A stretch of 64,000 nt of DNA, taken from positions 1-64,000 of the forward strand of contig CALAMC010000036.1 in assembly GCA_937925655.1 (NCBI GenBank), read 5' to 3'. Both the position numbers and the translations under genes were made by a program. Positions 25,992-34,553 of the stretch are shown in pieces. The number at the start of each line of letters is the position of its first letter. Position 1 is the first letter of the stretch. This DNA comes from an uncultured candidate division Zixibacteria bacterium. Lineage in GTDB: Bacteria; Zixibacteria; MSB-5A5; GN15; PGXB01. Below the pieces are notes generated by a model, which saw nothing but the letters and a program-made list of their open reading frames with translations, did no database searches and had not been told where the DNA came from.

Positions 25992-26543
25992 ATGAACAAG
26001 ATGCTGTTATTTTTGCTTTGCGTTGTTTCATTGATAATATCGGGCTGTTCAGGAGGCAACTCCGGCACGGTCGTCATCAAGCACGAGGAACCGGCCGTCA
26101 CCAAAGCGGATATTCGCCCGGTCAACGTCGAAGCCTCGAATAATCACTTAAGTCAGGCCAAGGTCATGTATGTCAAGGGTAAGTACAAACAGACCATTGA
26201 CCATGCCGAGAAAGCGATCGCCTTCAACGAAAAAAACTGGGAGGCGTACTATTATCTCGGGCTGGCCATGCAGAAGAGGCGCGATTATCAGATTTCACTG
26301 GAAGCTTTCAATTCAAGCCTTAAATTTTCGCCCGACAACCGTTTTGTGCGATCCGAAATTCACTCCGCCCGCGGTTATAGCTGGGAGCAGCTGGGTGATC
26401 TGGAAAACGCCAACAGCGAATACATGGCGGCGCTGGAATTCAATGCCGAAAATGCCAACGCTCGTCAGGGGACCAACCGCATTAAAATAGAAAAGACCAT
26501 GAAGGGCTGGGGCAAGGACGCCAAAGGCAAAATCGGCGGCTAA
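25992..26543 (+). CDS. TPR-repeat lipoprotein
   Basis: 183 aa. Signal peptide with lipobox LIISGCSGG (modified Cys about residue 18), then a linker and about three tetratricopeptide repeats (residues ~55-165: YVKGKYKQTIDHAEKAI, YYYLGLAMQKRRDYQIS, GYSWEQLGDLENANSEY). Such proteins serve as protein-protein scaffolds at the membrane; no partner can be named. GGAGG lies 9 nt before ATG, so a start 105 nt further upstream in the same frame was rejected. A strong terminator follows. Confidence 0.85.
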   Translation: MNKMLLFLLCVVSLIISGCSGGNSGTVVIKHEEPAVTKADIRPVNVEASNNHLSQAKVMYVKGKYKQTIDHAEKAIAFNEKNWEAYYYLGLAMQKRRDYQISLEAFNSSLKFSPDNRFVRSEIHSARGYSWEQLGDLENANSEYMAALEFNAENANARQGTNRIKIEKTMKGWGKDAKGKIGG

Positions 26544-26577
26544 TGCGCCCGCCGACCAAATTACCGGGAGACCATTT

Positions 26578-26613
26578 CCGGCTGACATCGTCAACATGTC
26601 AGCCGGTTTTTTT
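26578..26613 (+). terminator. Rho-independent terminator after the TPR lipoprotein gene
   Basis: A perfect 10-bp GC-rich stem (CCGGCTGACA / TGTCAGCCGG, 9-nt loop) followed by seven T residues, 35 nt after the stop codon. Confidence 0.92.
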
Positions 26614-26646
26614 GTGCCCGTTCTGGTTGAAATCACTATAATTTCG

Positions 26647-26652
26647 TATAAT
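26647..26652 (+). promoter_or_regulatory. -10 box of the DUF116 gene (leaderless)
   Basis: A consensus TATAAT ends 6 nt before ATG 26659; another TATAAT lies at 26637-26642. The -35 region (TTGAAA at 26627, 14-nt spacing) is poor. No Shine-Dalgarno is present, and a terminator immediately upstream means the gene needs its own promoter. Confidence 0.5.
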
Positions 26653-26658
26653 TGGGCA

Positions 26659-27339
26659 ATGAAAACCAAACCGACATTCACTTTCCGACTGGGGCCGGAT
26701 TTCTATAATAAACTCTCTGATTTCACGGATAAATTTCTTTCCGATGGTATTGCCCTCTTTGATAATGAATTTGCCAATATTGAAGGCTTTCTGGAAAAAG
26801 CCCGGGCCGATGCCGGCGACCGCGATGACAAAGATTTCCGTTTGAATACACGGGAAATGTACCTGCTGGAGGCATTGTCTTATGAAATCATGGACCGAAT
26901 CGACCGGGAGGCGTTCAACAAGGCCGAACATACGGTTATAATCCTTCCTGTCTGCCTCGCCCTGATGCAGGACAAATGCAAGCGTGCCAGCACCAGGTAC
27001 GGAAAAACATGCAAAAACTGCGTGCCTAATTGCGAGATTAATAAAATTCGCCAATTAGCCGCCAAATACGACATCAAATGTTATTTTTCCAAAAGAGCCT
27101 TGAGCGAACAACTTAATAGAATAAAAAAAGGCAAAAAATCTCTGGCGGTTATCGGGATTGCGTGTTTATTGACACTGGCGTCTGGGATGCGTACGGCCAA
27201 GGAACTCGGTATCCCGGCCCGTGGCGTTCTTCTTAATTTTACCGGATGCCAACACTGGACTGACCAACCGATTGTCACCGAAACGTCATTGACCCGGCTG
27301 GAGGCTATACTGAAAGAAAAATATGGAACCAAAGATTAG
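26659..27339 (+). CDS. DUF116-family cysteine-rich protein
   Basis: 226 aa. The family hallmark is the cysteine cluster CKRASTRYGKTCKNCVPNC (about residues 102-120), with further cysteines in PVCLAL, VIGIACLL and FTGCQHW, pattern that suggests metal or Fe-S binding. DUF116 proteins are of unknown function. The GNAT gene overlaps its 3' end by 17 nt, so the two form an operon. Starts further upstream in frame were rejected because they run through the preceding terminator. Confidence 0.82.
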   Translation: MKTKPTFTFRLGPDFYNKLSDFTDKFLSDGIALFDNEFANIEGFLEKARADAGDRDDKDFRLNTREMYLLEALSYEIMDRIDREAFNKAEHTVIILPVCLALMQDKCKRASTRYGKTCKNCVPNCEINKIRQLAAKYDIKCYFSKRALSEQLNRIKKGKKSLAVIGIACLLTLASGMRTAKELGIPARGVLLNFTGCQHWTDQPIVTETSLTRLEAILKEKYGTKD

Positions 27340-27757
27340 AAAACTTAACATCGCCGATTACGACGAACTTATTGCGCTGTGGAGAATCTGCGGACTGGGA
27401 CATAAATATAGCGGCCGCGATTCACGGGAGTCGATGGCCCGTGATTTCGCCCGCAAAGAAACCATCGTTCTGGGCATGTTCGACGGTAACAAACTTATCG
27501 GCTCGGTCATCGGCACGTCCGATGGCCGCAAGGGGTGGATTAACCGTCTGGCGGTGCACCCCGACTATCGCGGTCAGAGACTGGCCCGCCGTCTTATCGA
27601 GGAATGCGAAACCTTTTTGCATGGATTGGGGCTCACCGTCATCGCGGCGCTGATCGAAGAAGAGAATTTGCCATCGATGTCGGCTTTCGAGCACTGCGGC
27701 TACGAGGCCTGGCCGGAGATTGTTTATTTTTCGAAACGAACGTCGGAGGATGATTGA
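27323..27757 (+). CDS. GNAT-family N-acetyltransferase
   Basis: 144 aa. The acetyl-CoA site is visible as LAVHPDYRGQRLARRLIEE (R-G-x-R-x-A motif), followed by the family beta-4/alpha-4 region and a C-terminal SAFEHCGYE. It transfers an acetyl group to an unknown amine. It overlaps the DUF116 gene by 17 nt and is probably translated by coupling. Confidence 0.86.
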   Translation: MEPKIRKLNIADYDELIALWRICGLGHKYSGRDSRESMARDFARKETIVLGMFDGNKLIGSVIGTSDGRKGWINRLAVHPDYRGQRLARRLIEECETFLHGLGLTVIAALIEEENLPSMSAFEHCGYEAWPEIVYFSKRTSEDD

Positions 27758-27804
27758 GGATTCATATGTAAATATTATGGCCCGAATTTGTGTATTAAAT
27801 GCAA

Positions 27805-28209
27805 TTAGTTTTTAGATGCTCGTTCTTTTCGACGTTGCGTAGAACCATAGATAAACGCAGAAACCAAAGCCACAATAGTGGCGCCACTAAATAGACCCCC
27901 TTCAATAATTTTGCCGATATATATCAAATAGAAGCCGCAAGACACACCGCCGAGTCCTATTATAAATCCAAAAATCAATCCAAGTAGCGAGTTCCTAATA
28001 TCAGACTTTATAACTTGTTTTTCCAAATCCTGGCGGTGGGATGATTGTTTTTCGGCCATCGATATTATACGATCGGCAGCTCCTGGCAAAATTTGTTCAT
28101 ATTTTTCCAAATGCGAAGGCGAAGGCAATGGGCCAATGAAACTTTCGTGAATTGTTACTCCGCGTTGTTGCTTAACCACAGTGCGATTCAGATTTTTCTT
28201 CTTGCTCAT
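27805..28209 (-). CDS. DUF2335 membrane protein
   Basis: 134 aa. The family core GPLPSPSHLEKYEQILPGA followed by ADRIISMAEKQSSHRQ is well conserved, then two membrane helices (about residues 73-92 and 98-117) and a basic tail. DUF2335 proteins are predicted inner-membrane proteins of unknown function, often found in mobile or accessory DNA. Its start lies 38 nt inside the end of the upstream 78-aa gene, so the two are tightly coupled. AT-rich relative to the flanks. Confidence 0.8.
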   Translation of the reverse strand: MSKKKNLNRTVVKQQRGVTIHESFIGPLPSPSHLEKYEQILPGAADRIISMAEKQSSHRQDLEKQVIKSDIRNSLLGLIFGFIIGLGGVSCGFYLIYIGKIIEGGLFSGATIVALVSAFIYGSTQRRKERASKN

Positions 28210-28408
28210 GCTTGTCGATCGACAACTTTATATCTCTACCAACCATAATCCAATCGCTATGCAATGCCTTTAAATCGGCTTCCTTTACGCTTTTGCTATA
28301 ATTATAAAAATGATAGCTATGGCTGAAATCAAATATCCTGCCCATACCCTCCAGAAACGAAGGTCTGGAAAACAAGTTAAATGTCAATGTATCAAAATGA
28401 TCACTCAT
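28172..28408 (-). CDS. small protein paired with DUF2335
   Basis: 78 aa, not in a named family that I recognise with certainty. Starts MSDHFDTLTFNLFSRPSFLEG, and has the mid-part EADLKALHSDWIMVGRDIK; I recall similar short proteins immediately upstream of DUF2335 genes, so this appears to be a conserved partner (recall, unverified). No membrane helix or signal peptide. AGGTGG lies 5 nt before ATG; an in-frame GTG three codons upstream lies within that site. Its own promoter is at 28441-28470. Confidence 0.72.
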   Translation of the reverse strand: MSDHFDTLTFNLFSRPSFLEGMGRIFDFSHSYHFYNYSKSVKEADLKALHSDWIMVGRDIKLSIDKHEQEEKSESHCG

Positions 28409-28440
28409 TGTAGCCACCTATGCGATTTTCAAGCATGGTC

Positions 28441-28470
28441 TATATATCGACAGATATACAACCATGTCAA
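28441..28470 (-). promoter_or_regulatory. promoter of the DUF2335 two-gene module
   Basis: TTGACA (28465-28470), 18-nt spacer, TATATA (28441-28446) on the minus strand, about 33 nt upstream of the 78-aa gene's ATG. Confidence 0.6.
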
Positions 28471-28873
28471 GCGATATTTTACTTTAAAATCCATCCGCTT
28501 CATTAAACGAAAATCATTGTTGTTGGGTTCCAATAACTTAAATCTTCTCCTGACATATTTTTTATAAAGTCGCAAACGATATATAGCTGGCCTCATCAAA
28601 TTACATAGAACCGCATCTCCCGGAAAAACCACAAAAACCCATTTACCCTTTAAGTGCATGTTAATCAATTTGTTAACCAATTGTCAACAGCGTTATTGAG
28701 TACAATAATCTTGGAATTATTTCGCCCTGCCTTCAAAACCAGCCATCCATTAATAAGAATTCCTAAAAAATAACTGCAACTTGATAGTGAAAATGTCCGC
28801 GTTTTCCACCAGCCATATTATGACAAAAGTCCTATCAAAAAAATGCGGGATGGGTCGCCCGCGGCTTGAGGAG

Positions 28874-29012
28874 TGTTGAAAAACTATTAGGTCGACTTCC
28901 GAATCCTGATGAAGACGGGAGAGAAAGCCGATAACTTGTTGTCGGGTTTCTCGTTACGCTTCGCTCACACCGGAACCCGACCTTCTTGAACCATGCATGT
29001 GCTTTTTCAACA
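28874..29012. repeat. MITE-like element with 10-bp terminal inverted repeats
   Basis: The 756-nt gap 28409-29164 carries no convincing gene. Within it, TGTTGAAAAA (28874-28883) and TTTTTCAACA (29003-29012) form perfect terminal inverted repeats around 139 bp. Inside is a second inverted repeat, GTCGGGTT / AACCCGAC (28941-28948, 28974-28981). This is the structure expected of a small non-autonomous mobile or REP-like element; no target-site duplication was identified. The rest of the gap shows nothing recognisable except the terminator at 29115. Confidence 0.5.
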
Positions 29013-29114
29013 GGCCCCTTGCCGTGGGAATGCCGGTGGTGGTTCGACGCTCTATTTCGGGGTTCTTAAAAACTTGAAAATCTTTATTAAATCAACTGCT
29101 ATCGACCCCACAAA

Positions 29115-29139
29115 AAAAGCGGGCCAATGACCCGCTTTT
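29115..29139 (-). terminator. terminator of the thioredoxin-fold operon
   Basis: A perfect 9-bp stem (AAAAGCGGG / CCCGCTTTT, 7-nt loop) flanked by A and T runs. It lies about 25 nt after the TlpA-like gene's stop on the minus strand. Confidence 0.85.
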
Positions 29140-29164
29140 AAAATCCATAATATAACGCAAAAAT

Positions 29165-29689
29165 CTAAATTATTTTCTCAATCACGGCCTTGAATGTCGC
29201 ATAATCCCTCGCCCCGATCATGCGGCTGATTTCGTTGCCGTCGCGGTCGATGAAGATCGTCACCGGCACCCCATTGCCAATCCTGAAGGACTCGGCGGCT
29301 TTAGTGTCGGCCATGAGCATCACCCAGTCCACCGAATTATTTTCGGCGAACTGGCGTACTTTTTCAGGCGTATCCTGCACCGCCAGACCGACCAGTTGCA
29401 GACCCCGATCTTTGTACTCGGTGTAAATCTTTTTCAAATCAGGTATTTCCCGGCGGCAGGGCGGACACCATGTCCCCCAGAAATTGAGCACAATCGGGCC
29501 CTTGCCCTTGAATTCTTCGTACGTGCGGACGTTTCCATCGAGGTCCTTTACCGCAAAAGTGGGGCTGTAGGTCCCCGTTGTCGTGGTTTGCGCGGCGCTT
29601 TGAGCCTTGCCGGAATCCGACGATGAACAGCCCATAACAAATACCGCCGCTATCAAGAAAACCAATATCAAGCTTGATCCAAACTTCAT
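29165..29689 (-). CDS. TlpA/ResA-type thiol-disulfide oxidoreductase lipoprotein
   Basis: 174 aa. Lipoprotein signal (hydrophobic segment then VFVMGCSSS, Cys 21), then an AhpC/TSA-like thioredoxin fold with active site WCPPC (Cys 75 and 78) and the cis-proline region NGVPVTIFID. ResA/TlpA proteins reduce disulfides of apocytochromes or other envelope proteins on the outer face of the inner membrane. It follows the second thioredoxin-fold gene by 14 nt, forming a two-gene operon. Confidence 0.92.
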   Translation of the reverse strand: MKFGSSLILVFLIAAVFVMGCSSSDSGKAQSAAQTTTTGTYSPTFAVKDLDGNVRTYEEFKGKGPIVLNFWGTWCPPCRREIPDLKKIYTEYKDRGLQLVGLAVQDTPEKVRQFAENNSVDWVMLMADTKAAESFRIGNGVPVTIFIDRDGNEISRMIGARDYATFKAVIEKII

Positions 29690-29703
29690 GACGTCATTCC
29701 TCG

Positions 29704-30264
29704 TTATTGCTTGGTGTGATTTTTCCGGCCGCCCTTTTTGATATAATCATCGAAAGTCATGCTGGCGTAAAGGTCATTTTTGACGTAGTATAATATTTCC
29801 ATGAATTGGTCGGTCGGTTTATATCCCGGAGCGGGGCCGATGCGCTCGCCATTGGACTTTAAAAACCAGAAGGTTGGATAGCCGGTCACCCGGTATTCCG
29901 CCTTGGCCAGGTTGCTTTCGGTGATTTTATACCCGTCGATATCGAGTTCATGCTTCGAGTCCCCGTCAACAACGGCGCAGATAAAATTCTCATTGAGAAA
30001 CTTGATGACGGTGGTATCCGAGAAGGTTTCTTTTTTCATCTTTTTGCAGTACCCGCACCAGGCCGTGGTGAAATTGATCAAGATATGTTTATTCGTCTCC
30101 TTGGCCAATTTAAGACCCTCATCGTATTTGACCCAGGTCACCTGCGTGGTATCGATGGGTGGCGGGGTCTCGGCTTTTTTTGATTTGTCCTTGAGGTCTT
30201 CGGCCATAACAGATGACACAGTAAACATCGCCATAAAGCCAAGCAGAATAAAAGCTCTTGTCAT
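29704..30264 (-). CDS. periplasmic thioredoxin-fold protein (SoxW/DsbD-gamma-like)
   Basis: 186 aa. A cleavable signal peptide (TRAFILLGFMAMFTVSSVMA) precedes a thioredoxin fold with active site WCGYC (Cys 70 and 73) followed by KKMKKETF, a pattern seen in thioredoxins that act on envelope substrates, and cis-proline GYPTF. GAAGG lies 7 nt before ATG; a TTG two codons upstream is ignored. With the downstream TlpA-like protein it probably handles envelope thiol redox. No membrane electron donor (DsbD/CcdA) is in the window. Confidence 0.87.
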   Translation of the reverse strand: MTRAFILLGFMAMFTVSSVMAEDLKDKSKKAETPPPIDTTQVTWVKYDEGLKLAKETNKHILINFTTAWCGYCKKMKKETFSDTTVIKFLNENFICAVVDGDSKHELDIDGYKITESNLAKAEYRVTGYPTFWFLKSNGERIGPAPGYKPTDQFMEILYYVKNDLYASMTFDDYIKKGGRKNHTKQ

Positions 30265-30303
30265 AAACAAACCTTCGGTTTCATGTTGTCTGCATAATTA
30301 AAT

Positions 30304-30312
30304 ATTATAACA
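30304..30312 (-). promoter_or_regulatory. extended -10 promoter of the thioredoxin-fold operon
   Basis: On the minus strand TGT-TATAAT forms an extended -10 box about 40 nt before the ATG at 30264. The -35 region is not recognisable, as expected for extended -10 promoters. Confidence 0.5.
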
Positions 30313-30343
30313 TATTCTGACAAAAAAGGTTGCTTTTTTTTAC

Positions 30344-33300
30344 CTACTTGGGCGGTTCCAGATAAGCCCCGCTGTCGCCCAGCAGTTCTTTAAGTTTAAT
30401 CAGCAATTCGTGTTTCGGTTCCACGGCAAGACCACGGGAACGGATAAAATATTCATCGCCGTTGCGCCGGGCGGCAATCACCACCGGTGTCTGGCCCGCA
30501 TGTCCCAATAATACTTTCTGTACCGCCGCCAATTTCTTTTCGGGAATCTCCTCGTCAATTTTTATAACCAGCCGGCATTTGAATCGATCGGCCAGGGAAT
30601 CAAGAGAAAAGAGGTCGGAAACGATGATTTTGGGCGCTTCTTCCTCCCGGGTCGAAACCCGGCCGGATAGCATAACGATATTATCTTCAACGATATACGC
30701 CTTCCCTTTTTCATAGGAATCGGAAAAGACGATCAGTTCAGCCTTGCCCTTGAAATCCTCGAGTGTGATAAAAGCCATCTGGTTGCCCCGTTTGTCGGTT
30801 TTTAGGCTGATGGCCGAGATTATTCCGCCGATACGCACTTCGCGGCCGTCTTTGACCGTCAGCAGTTTTTCGGTATCGGCGGTGCCGAAAGCAATTAGCT
30901 CCTCCCGATAACGGTCGAGCGGATGGCCGGACACATAGAACCCCAGCATGTCTTTTTCCATAGCCAGCTTGCGTGATATCGACCAGTCGGCGATTTCGGG
31001 CAACGGCGGTTCGACCCGATCGATCTGACCGGTGGCCCCGGCAAACAGATCGTTGCTGTTTTGCGACTGGGCCACTTTCCCGCCAAATTCCAACATGGCC
31101 TCGACCACCGCCGTCTTCTGGGCGCGGTTACCCGGTATGGAATCGAACGCCCCGGCGGCAATCATCGACTCGAGGGTCCGGCGGTTGAGGTGTTTGAGAT
31201 TGACCCGTGAGACAAAATCGGCAAGACTTGTGAACTTGCCGCTTTTGTTTCGGGCTTCAATAATCGCCTCGACCGCGCTTTCGCCGACGTTTTTAACGCC
31301 TAAAAGCCCAAACCGGACTTTGCCGTCCCGGACACTGAAACCCTTGAGCGACTCATTGACATCGGGTGGAAGCACCGTTATCCCCAGTTTTCGGCATTCT
31401 TCCATGAGGATATAAATGCGGTCCGAGGAATCCATTTCCGAGGTCATATTGGCGGCCAAAAATTCCTGCGGATAGTACGTTTTCAGATAGGCGCACTGGA
31501 CGGCGATAAAGGCATAGCAGGTCGAATGGGCCTTGTTAAAACCGTAGCGGGCGAAGGTCTCAATCTGATCGAAAACGTTATTAGCGATTTTGGAATCGAT
31601 TTTCTGCTCTTCACAACCCTTTAGAAATTCCCGCTTCTGTTCGGCCATTAGCTTGGCCTGCTTTTTCCCCATCGCCTTTCGTAAAATATCGGCCTTGCCC
31701 ATCGTATACCCGGCCAGGGCATTGGCAATCTGCAATACCTGTTCCTGAAAGACGATGACGCCGTACGTATCCTTGAGGATTTTCTCCAGTTTGGGATGAT
31801 CATAAGATAATTTTTCCCGGCCGTGCTTGCGCTCGATATAGGTGTCGATCATACCGGAGTCGAGGGGCCCCGGGCGATACAAAGCATTCATGACAATCAG
31901 GTCGGTGAATTTGTCGGATTTCATGCGCCGCAAATAGTCTCGCATACCGGCCGATTCAAACTGGAATATGCCGACGGTATCGCCCCGCGCGAACAGCTTA
32001 TATATTTTGGGGTCACTTAAGTTGACATTGTCGATGTCTATCTTTTTGCCGTGGTTTTGCTCCACCATTTCCAGACAATCTTTAATAACAGTCAAGGTCC
32101 GCAGTCCCAAAAAGTCCATTTTAAGAAGGCCGATATCCTCGATTCGTTTCATGTCAAACTGGGTCGTAATTTCGTCTTTGGTGCCCTTGAACAGCGGGAC
32201 ATAATCGGTTAAAGCCGAAGGCGCAATTACCACACCGGCGGCATGGGTCGAGGCGTGGCGGGCCAGGCCTTCGAGCGTCTGCGACAAGTCAATGAGTTTT
32301 TTGACGCGGACATCGCCGTCATAGAGATCCTTCAATTCCTTGTTGACGACAAGAGCCTGATCCAGGGTCATGTTGACGGCGAACGGAATCATCTTGGCAA
32401 TGCGGTCGACTTCGGCGTAGGCCATACCCAGTACGCGGCCCACGTCGCGTACCACCGCCCGTGCGGCCATAGTGCCGAAGGTAATAATCTGGCAGACATT
32501 TTCATGGCCATATTTTTGCACGACATAATCGATAATTTTGTCGCGGCCACGGTCGGCGAAGTCGATGTCGATATCGGGCATCGAAATACGTTCGGGATTC
32601 AAGAATCGCTCGAACAATAATGAATATTTCAACGGGTCGATGTTGGTAATTCTTGTGCAGTATGACACCAGCGATCCGGCCGCCGAACCGCGTCCCGGCC
32701 CGACCGGCACCCCGATGGAGCGGGCATAGTCGATAAAATCTTTGACAATCAGGAAATATCCGGCATAGCGCATCTGTTTGATGACATCGAGTTCATAGTC
32801 GAGCCGTTTGCGCATTTCGGCGGTTACTTTGCCATACCGTTCCTGCAGGCCGGTTTCGCAGAGCTGGCGCAAATAATCGTCGGCGTCGGCGAAATTTTCC
32901 GGAATCGGGAAATCCGGCAAATAGAGTCTGCCCATCGGGATTTCCAGATTGCATCGTTCGGCGATTTTAATCGTGTTTTCGAGCGCTTCGGGGTATGCCT
33001 CGAATATTTTATACATCTCCGCGGACGACTTAAAATATATCTGGTCGGTGTTGTAACGCATGCGGTCGGTATCGGAAACCATTTTCCCGGTTTGGATGCA
33101 TAAAAGGGCGTCATGAGCTTCATAGTCCTGGCGATTGATATAATGACAATCATTGGTGACGACCAGCGGGATACCGGTTTCCCGGTGGATGGTATTAAGC
33201 ATCGGTATCAGGAGCTGTTCTTTATCGAGGCCATGGTTTTGCATTTCCAGAAAGAAATTTCCCTCGCCGAAAATCTCATTCAATTCGCGGGCGGCCATGA

Positions 33301-33778
33301 GGGCCTTGTCCGGGTTTCCGTGCAATAAATGCCAGTTGACTTCGCCTTTAAGGCAGGCCGACAGAGCAATCAACCCTTTGGAATGCTGTCGCAGAATATC
33401 TTTGTCGATACGCGGCCTATGATAAAAACCCTCCAAGAAGCCATAGGACGACAATTTAACCAGGTTTTTATATCCTTCCTGATTGCTCGCCAGCAAGACC
33501 AGATGAAAGCCGCCGTCGGGACTGGTGTTCGAAGGACGTTTATCGAAACGGGAGCCGGCCGCGACATAGGCCTCGGTGCCGATAATCGGTTTTATTCCCG
33601 ATGATGTGGCTTTTTTATAAAATTCGGCGGCCGCGAACATATTGCCATGATCGGTGATGGCCAGGGCGGGCATATTGAATTCTTTGGCCCGCTTGATGAC
33701 CTCATCGAGCTTGCAGGCGCCATCCAGCAACGAATACTGGCTGTGGGTATGAAGATGAACGAAACTGGCGTGTCCCAT
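30344..33778 (-). CDS. dnaE: DNA polymerase III alpha subunit
   Basis: 1144 aa, the DnaE1 type. N-terminal PHP domain with intact metal-ligand motif HLHTHSQYS and ITDHGNMF; palm catalytic aspartates in PDIDIDFADRGR (about residue 402-410); helix-hairpin-helix region (LKHLNRRTLESMIAAGAFD); C-terminal OB-fold (VRIGGIISAISLKTDKRG). It is the replicative polymerase. The intact PHP site suggests possible metal-dependent proofreading, as known in some DnaE proteins; no exonuclease domain is inserted. GAGAG precedes the ATG. Confidence 0.97.
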   Translation of the reverse strand: MGHASFVHLHTHSQYSLLDGACKLDEVIKRAKEFNMPALAITDHGNMFAAAEFYKKATSSGIKPIIGTEAYVAAGSRFDKRPSNTSPDGGFHLVLLASNQEGYKNLVKLSSYGFLEGFYHRPRIDKDILRQHSKGLIALSACLKGEVNWHLLHGNPDKALMAARELNEIFGEGNFFLEMQNHGLDKEQLLIPMLNTIHRETGIPLVVTNDCHYINRQDYEAHDALLCIQTGKMVSDTDRMRYNTDQIYFKSSAEMYKIFEAYPEALENTIKIAERCNLEIPMGRLYLPDFPIPENFADADDYLRQLCETGLQERYGKVTAEMRKRLDYELDVIKQMRYAGYFLIVKDFIDYARSIGVPVGPGRGSAAGSLVSYCTRITNIDPLKYSLLFERFLNPERISMPDIDIDFADRGRDKIIDYVVQKYGHENVCQIITFGTMAARAVVRDVGRVLGMAYAEVDRIAKMIPFAVNMTLDQALVVNKELKDLYDGDVRVKKLIDLSQTLEGLARHASTHAAGVVIAPSALTDYVPLFKGTKDEITTQFDMKRIEDIGLLKMDFLGLRTLTVIKDCLEMVEQNHGKKIDIDNVNLSDPKIYKLFARGDTVGIFQFESAGMRDYLRRMKSDKFTDLIVMNALYRPGPLDSGMIDTYIERKHGREKLSYDHPKLEKILKDTYGVIVFQEQVLQIANALAGYTMGKADILRKAMGKKQAKLMAEQKREFLKGCEEQKIDSKIANNVFDQIETFARYGFNKAHSTCYAFIAVQCAYLKTYYPQEFLAANMTSEMDSSDRIYILMEECRKLGITVLPPDVNESLKGFSVRDGKVRFGLLGVKNVGESAVEAIIEARNKSGKFTSLADFVSRVNLKHLNRRTLESMIAAGAFDSIPGNRAQKTAVVEAMLEFGGKVAQSQNSNDLFAGATGQIDRVEPPLPEIADWSISRKLAMEKDMLGFYVSGHPLDRYREELIAFGTADTEKLLTVKDGREVRIGGIISAISLKTDKRGNQMAFITLEDFKGKAELIVFSDSYEKGKAYIVEDNIVMLSGRVSTREEEAPKIIVSDLFSLDSLADRFKCRLVIKIDEEIPEKKLAAVQKVLLGHAGQTPVVIAARRNGDEYFIRSRGLAVEPKHELLIKLKELLGDSGAYLEPPK

Positions 33779-33911
33779 AATCTCTCAAATAACGTTTTTC
33801 GTCAGTAAATGAAGCATAGCCATTTAACAGAAATTGCCGACCGCGTTCAACATTAAAATGCGGCAAAATTACAAGGCATTGTCGTCAAAGATATTACGAT
33901 AAATCATCGGA

Positions 33912-34553
33912 CTAAATGGTGCCGACAATCCCGTCGTGAATAAATAATCCCCCCAAATATAGTAAAAACAGGCCGCAGGCACCGATAAGAATTTTGTATC
34001 CGATACCGGCTATGAATTTGCGGCCATTCCAGATTAGGACGCTGACCACGGTGTACCAGACCAGGTCGGACAAGATATGCCCGAAATAAAAGACGACCGG
34101 CCCCAGAAATCCAAATTCCAGCGATTTAATTAAAAAGGCCGCGCCGGTAGTTGCCCACCAGACAAACCAGTATGGATTCGACAGCGACGTGATTATGCCA
34201 TCGAGAACCAACCGGCCGCTCTTTTTACCTCCAGCCGATTCTGTCTCCTGCCGCATTTTACGGCGGATCAGGCTGTAAAGCATGCCCAGACCCATGAATA
34301 TCAACATGGCCCCGCCGATTATACCGATCCCGCCTTTGACCGCCCGGCTGTCCATGACCGCCGCCAGCCCCAGAGATAATAAAATCACGACGGCGACTTC
34401 GGCGATGGCATGACCGCCGGTCAAAATTGACCCGGTTTGCGATCCTTTGCGCGGGGTTTCGGCCACGGTCACCGCCAGAAGCGGGCCGGGCATCATGGCC
34501 CCGGAAAAGCCGACAATAAACGACGTGAAAAATATGGCGATAAGTGAATCCAT
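33912..34553 (-). CDS. LysE/RhtB-family amino-acid exporter
   Basis: 213 aa, six hydrophobic helices. N-terminal FSGAMMPGPLLAVTVAET is typical of LysE/RhtB translocators (conserved MxPGP), which export amino acids such as lysine or threonine. The substrate cannot be told. Its ATG directly abuts the TAA stop of the peptidase gene, so translation is coupled; exporting products of peptide breakdown would fit this pairing, though this is inference. Confidence 0.87.
   Translation of the reverse strand: MDSLIAIFFTSFIVGFSGAMMPGPLLAVTVAETPRKGSQTGSILTGGHAIAEVAVVILLSLGLAAVMDSRAVKGGIGIIGGAMLIFMGLGMLYSLIRRKMRQETESAGGKKSGRLVLDGIITSLSNPYWFVWWATTGAAFLIKSLEFGFLGPVVFYFGHILSDLVWYTVVSVLIWNGRKFIAGIGYKILIGACGLFLLYLGGLFIHDGIVGTI

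Noticed and set aside
28429..28680. 83-aa minus-strand frame upstream of the DUF2335 module
   Set aside because: Overlaps the predicted promoter at 28441-28470, has no clear ribosome-binding site and no recognisable family.
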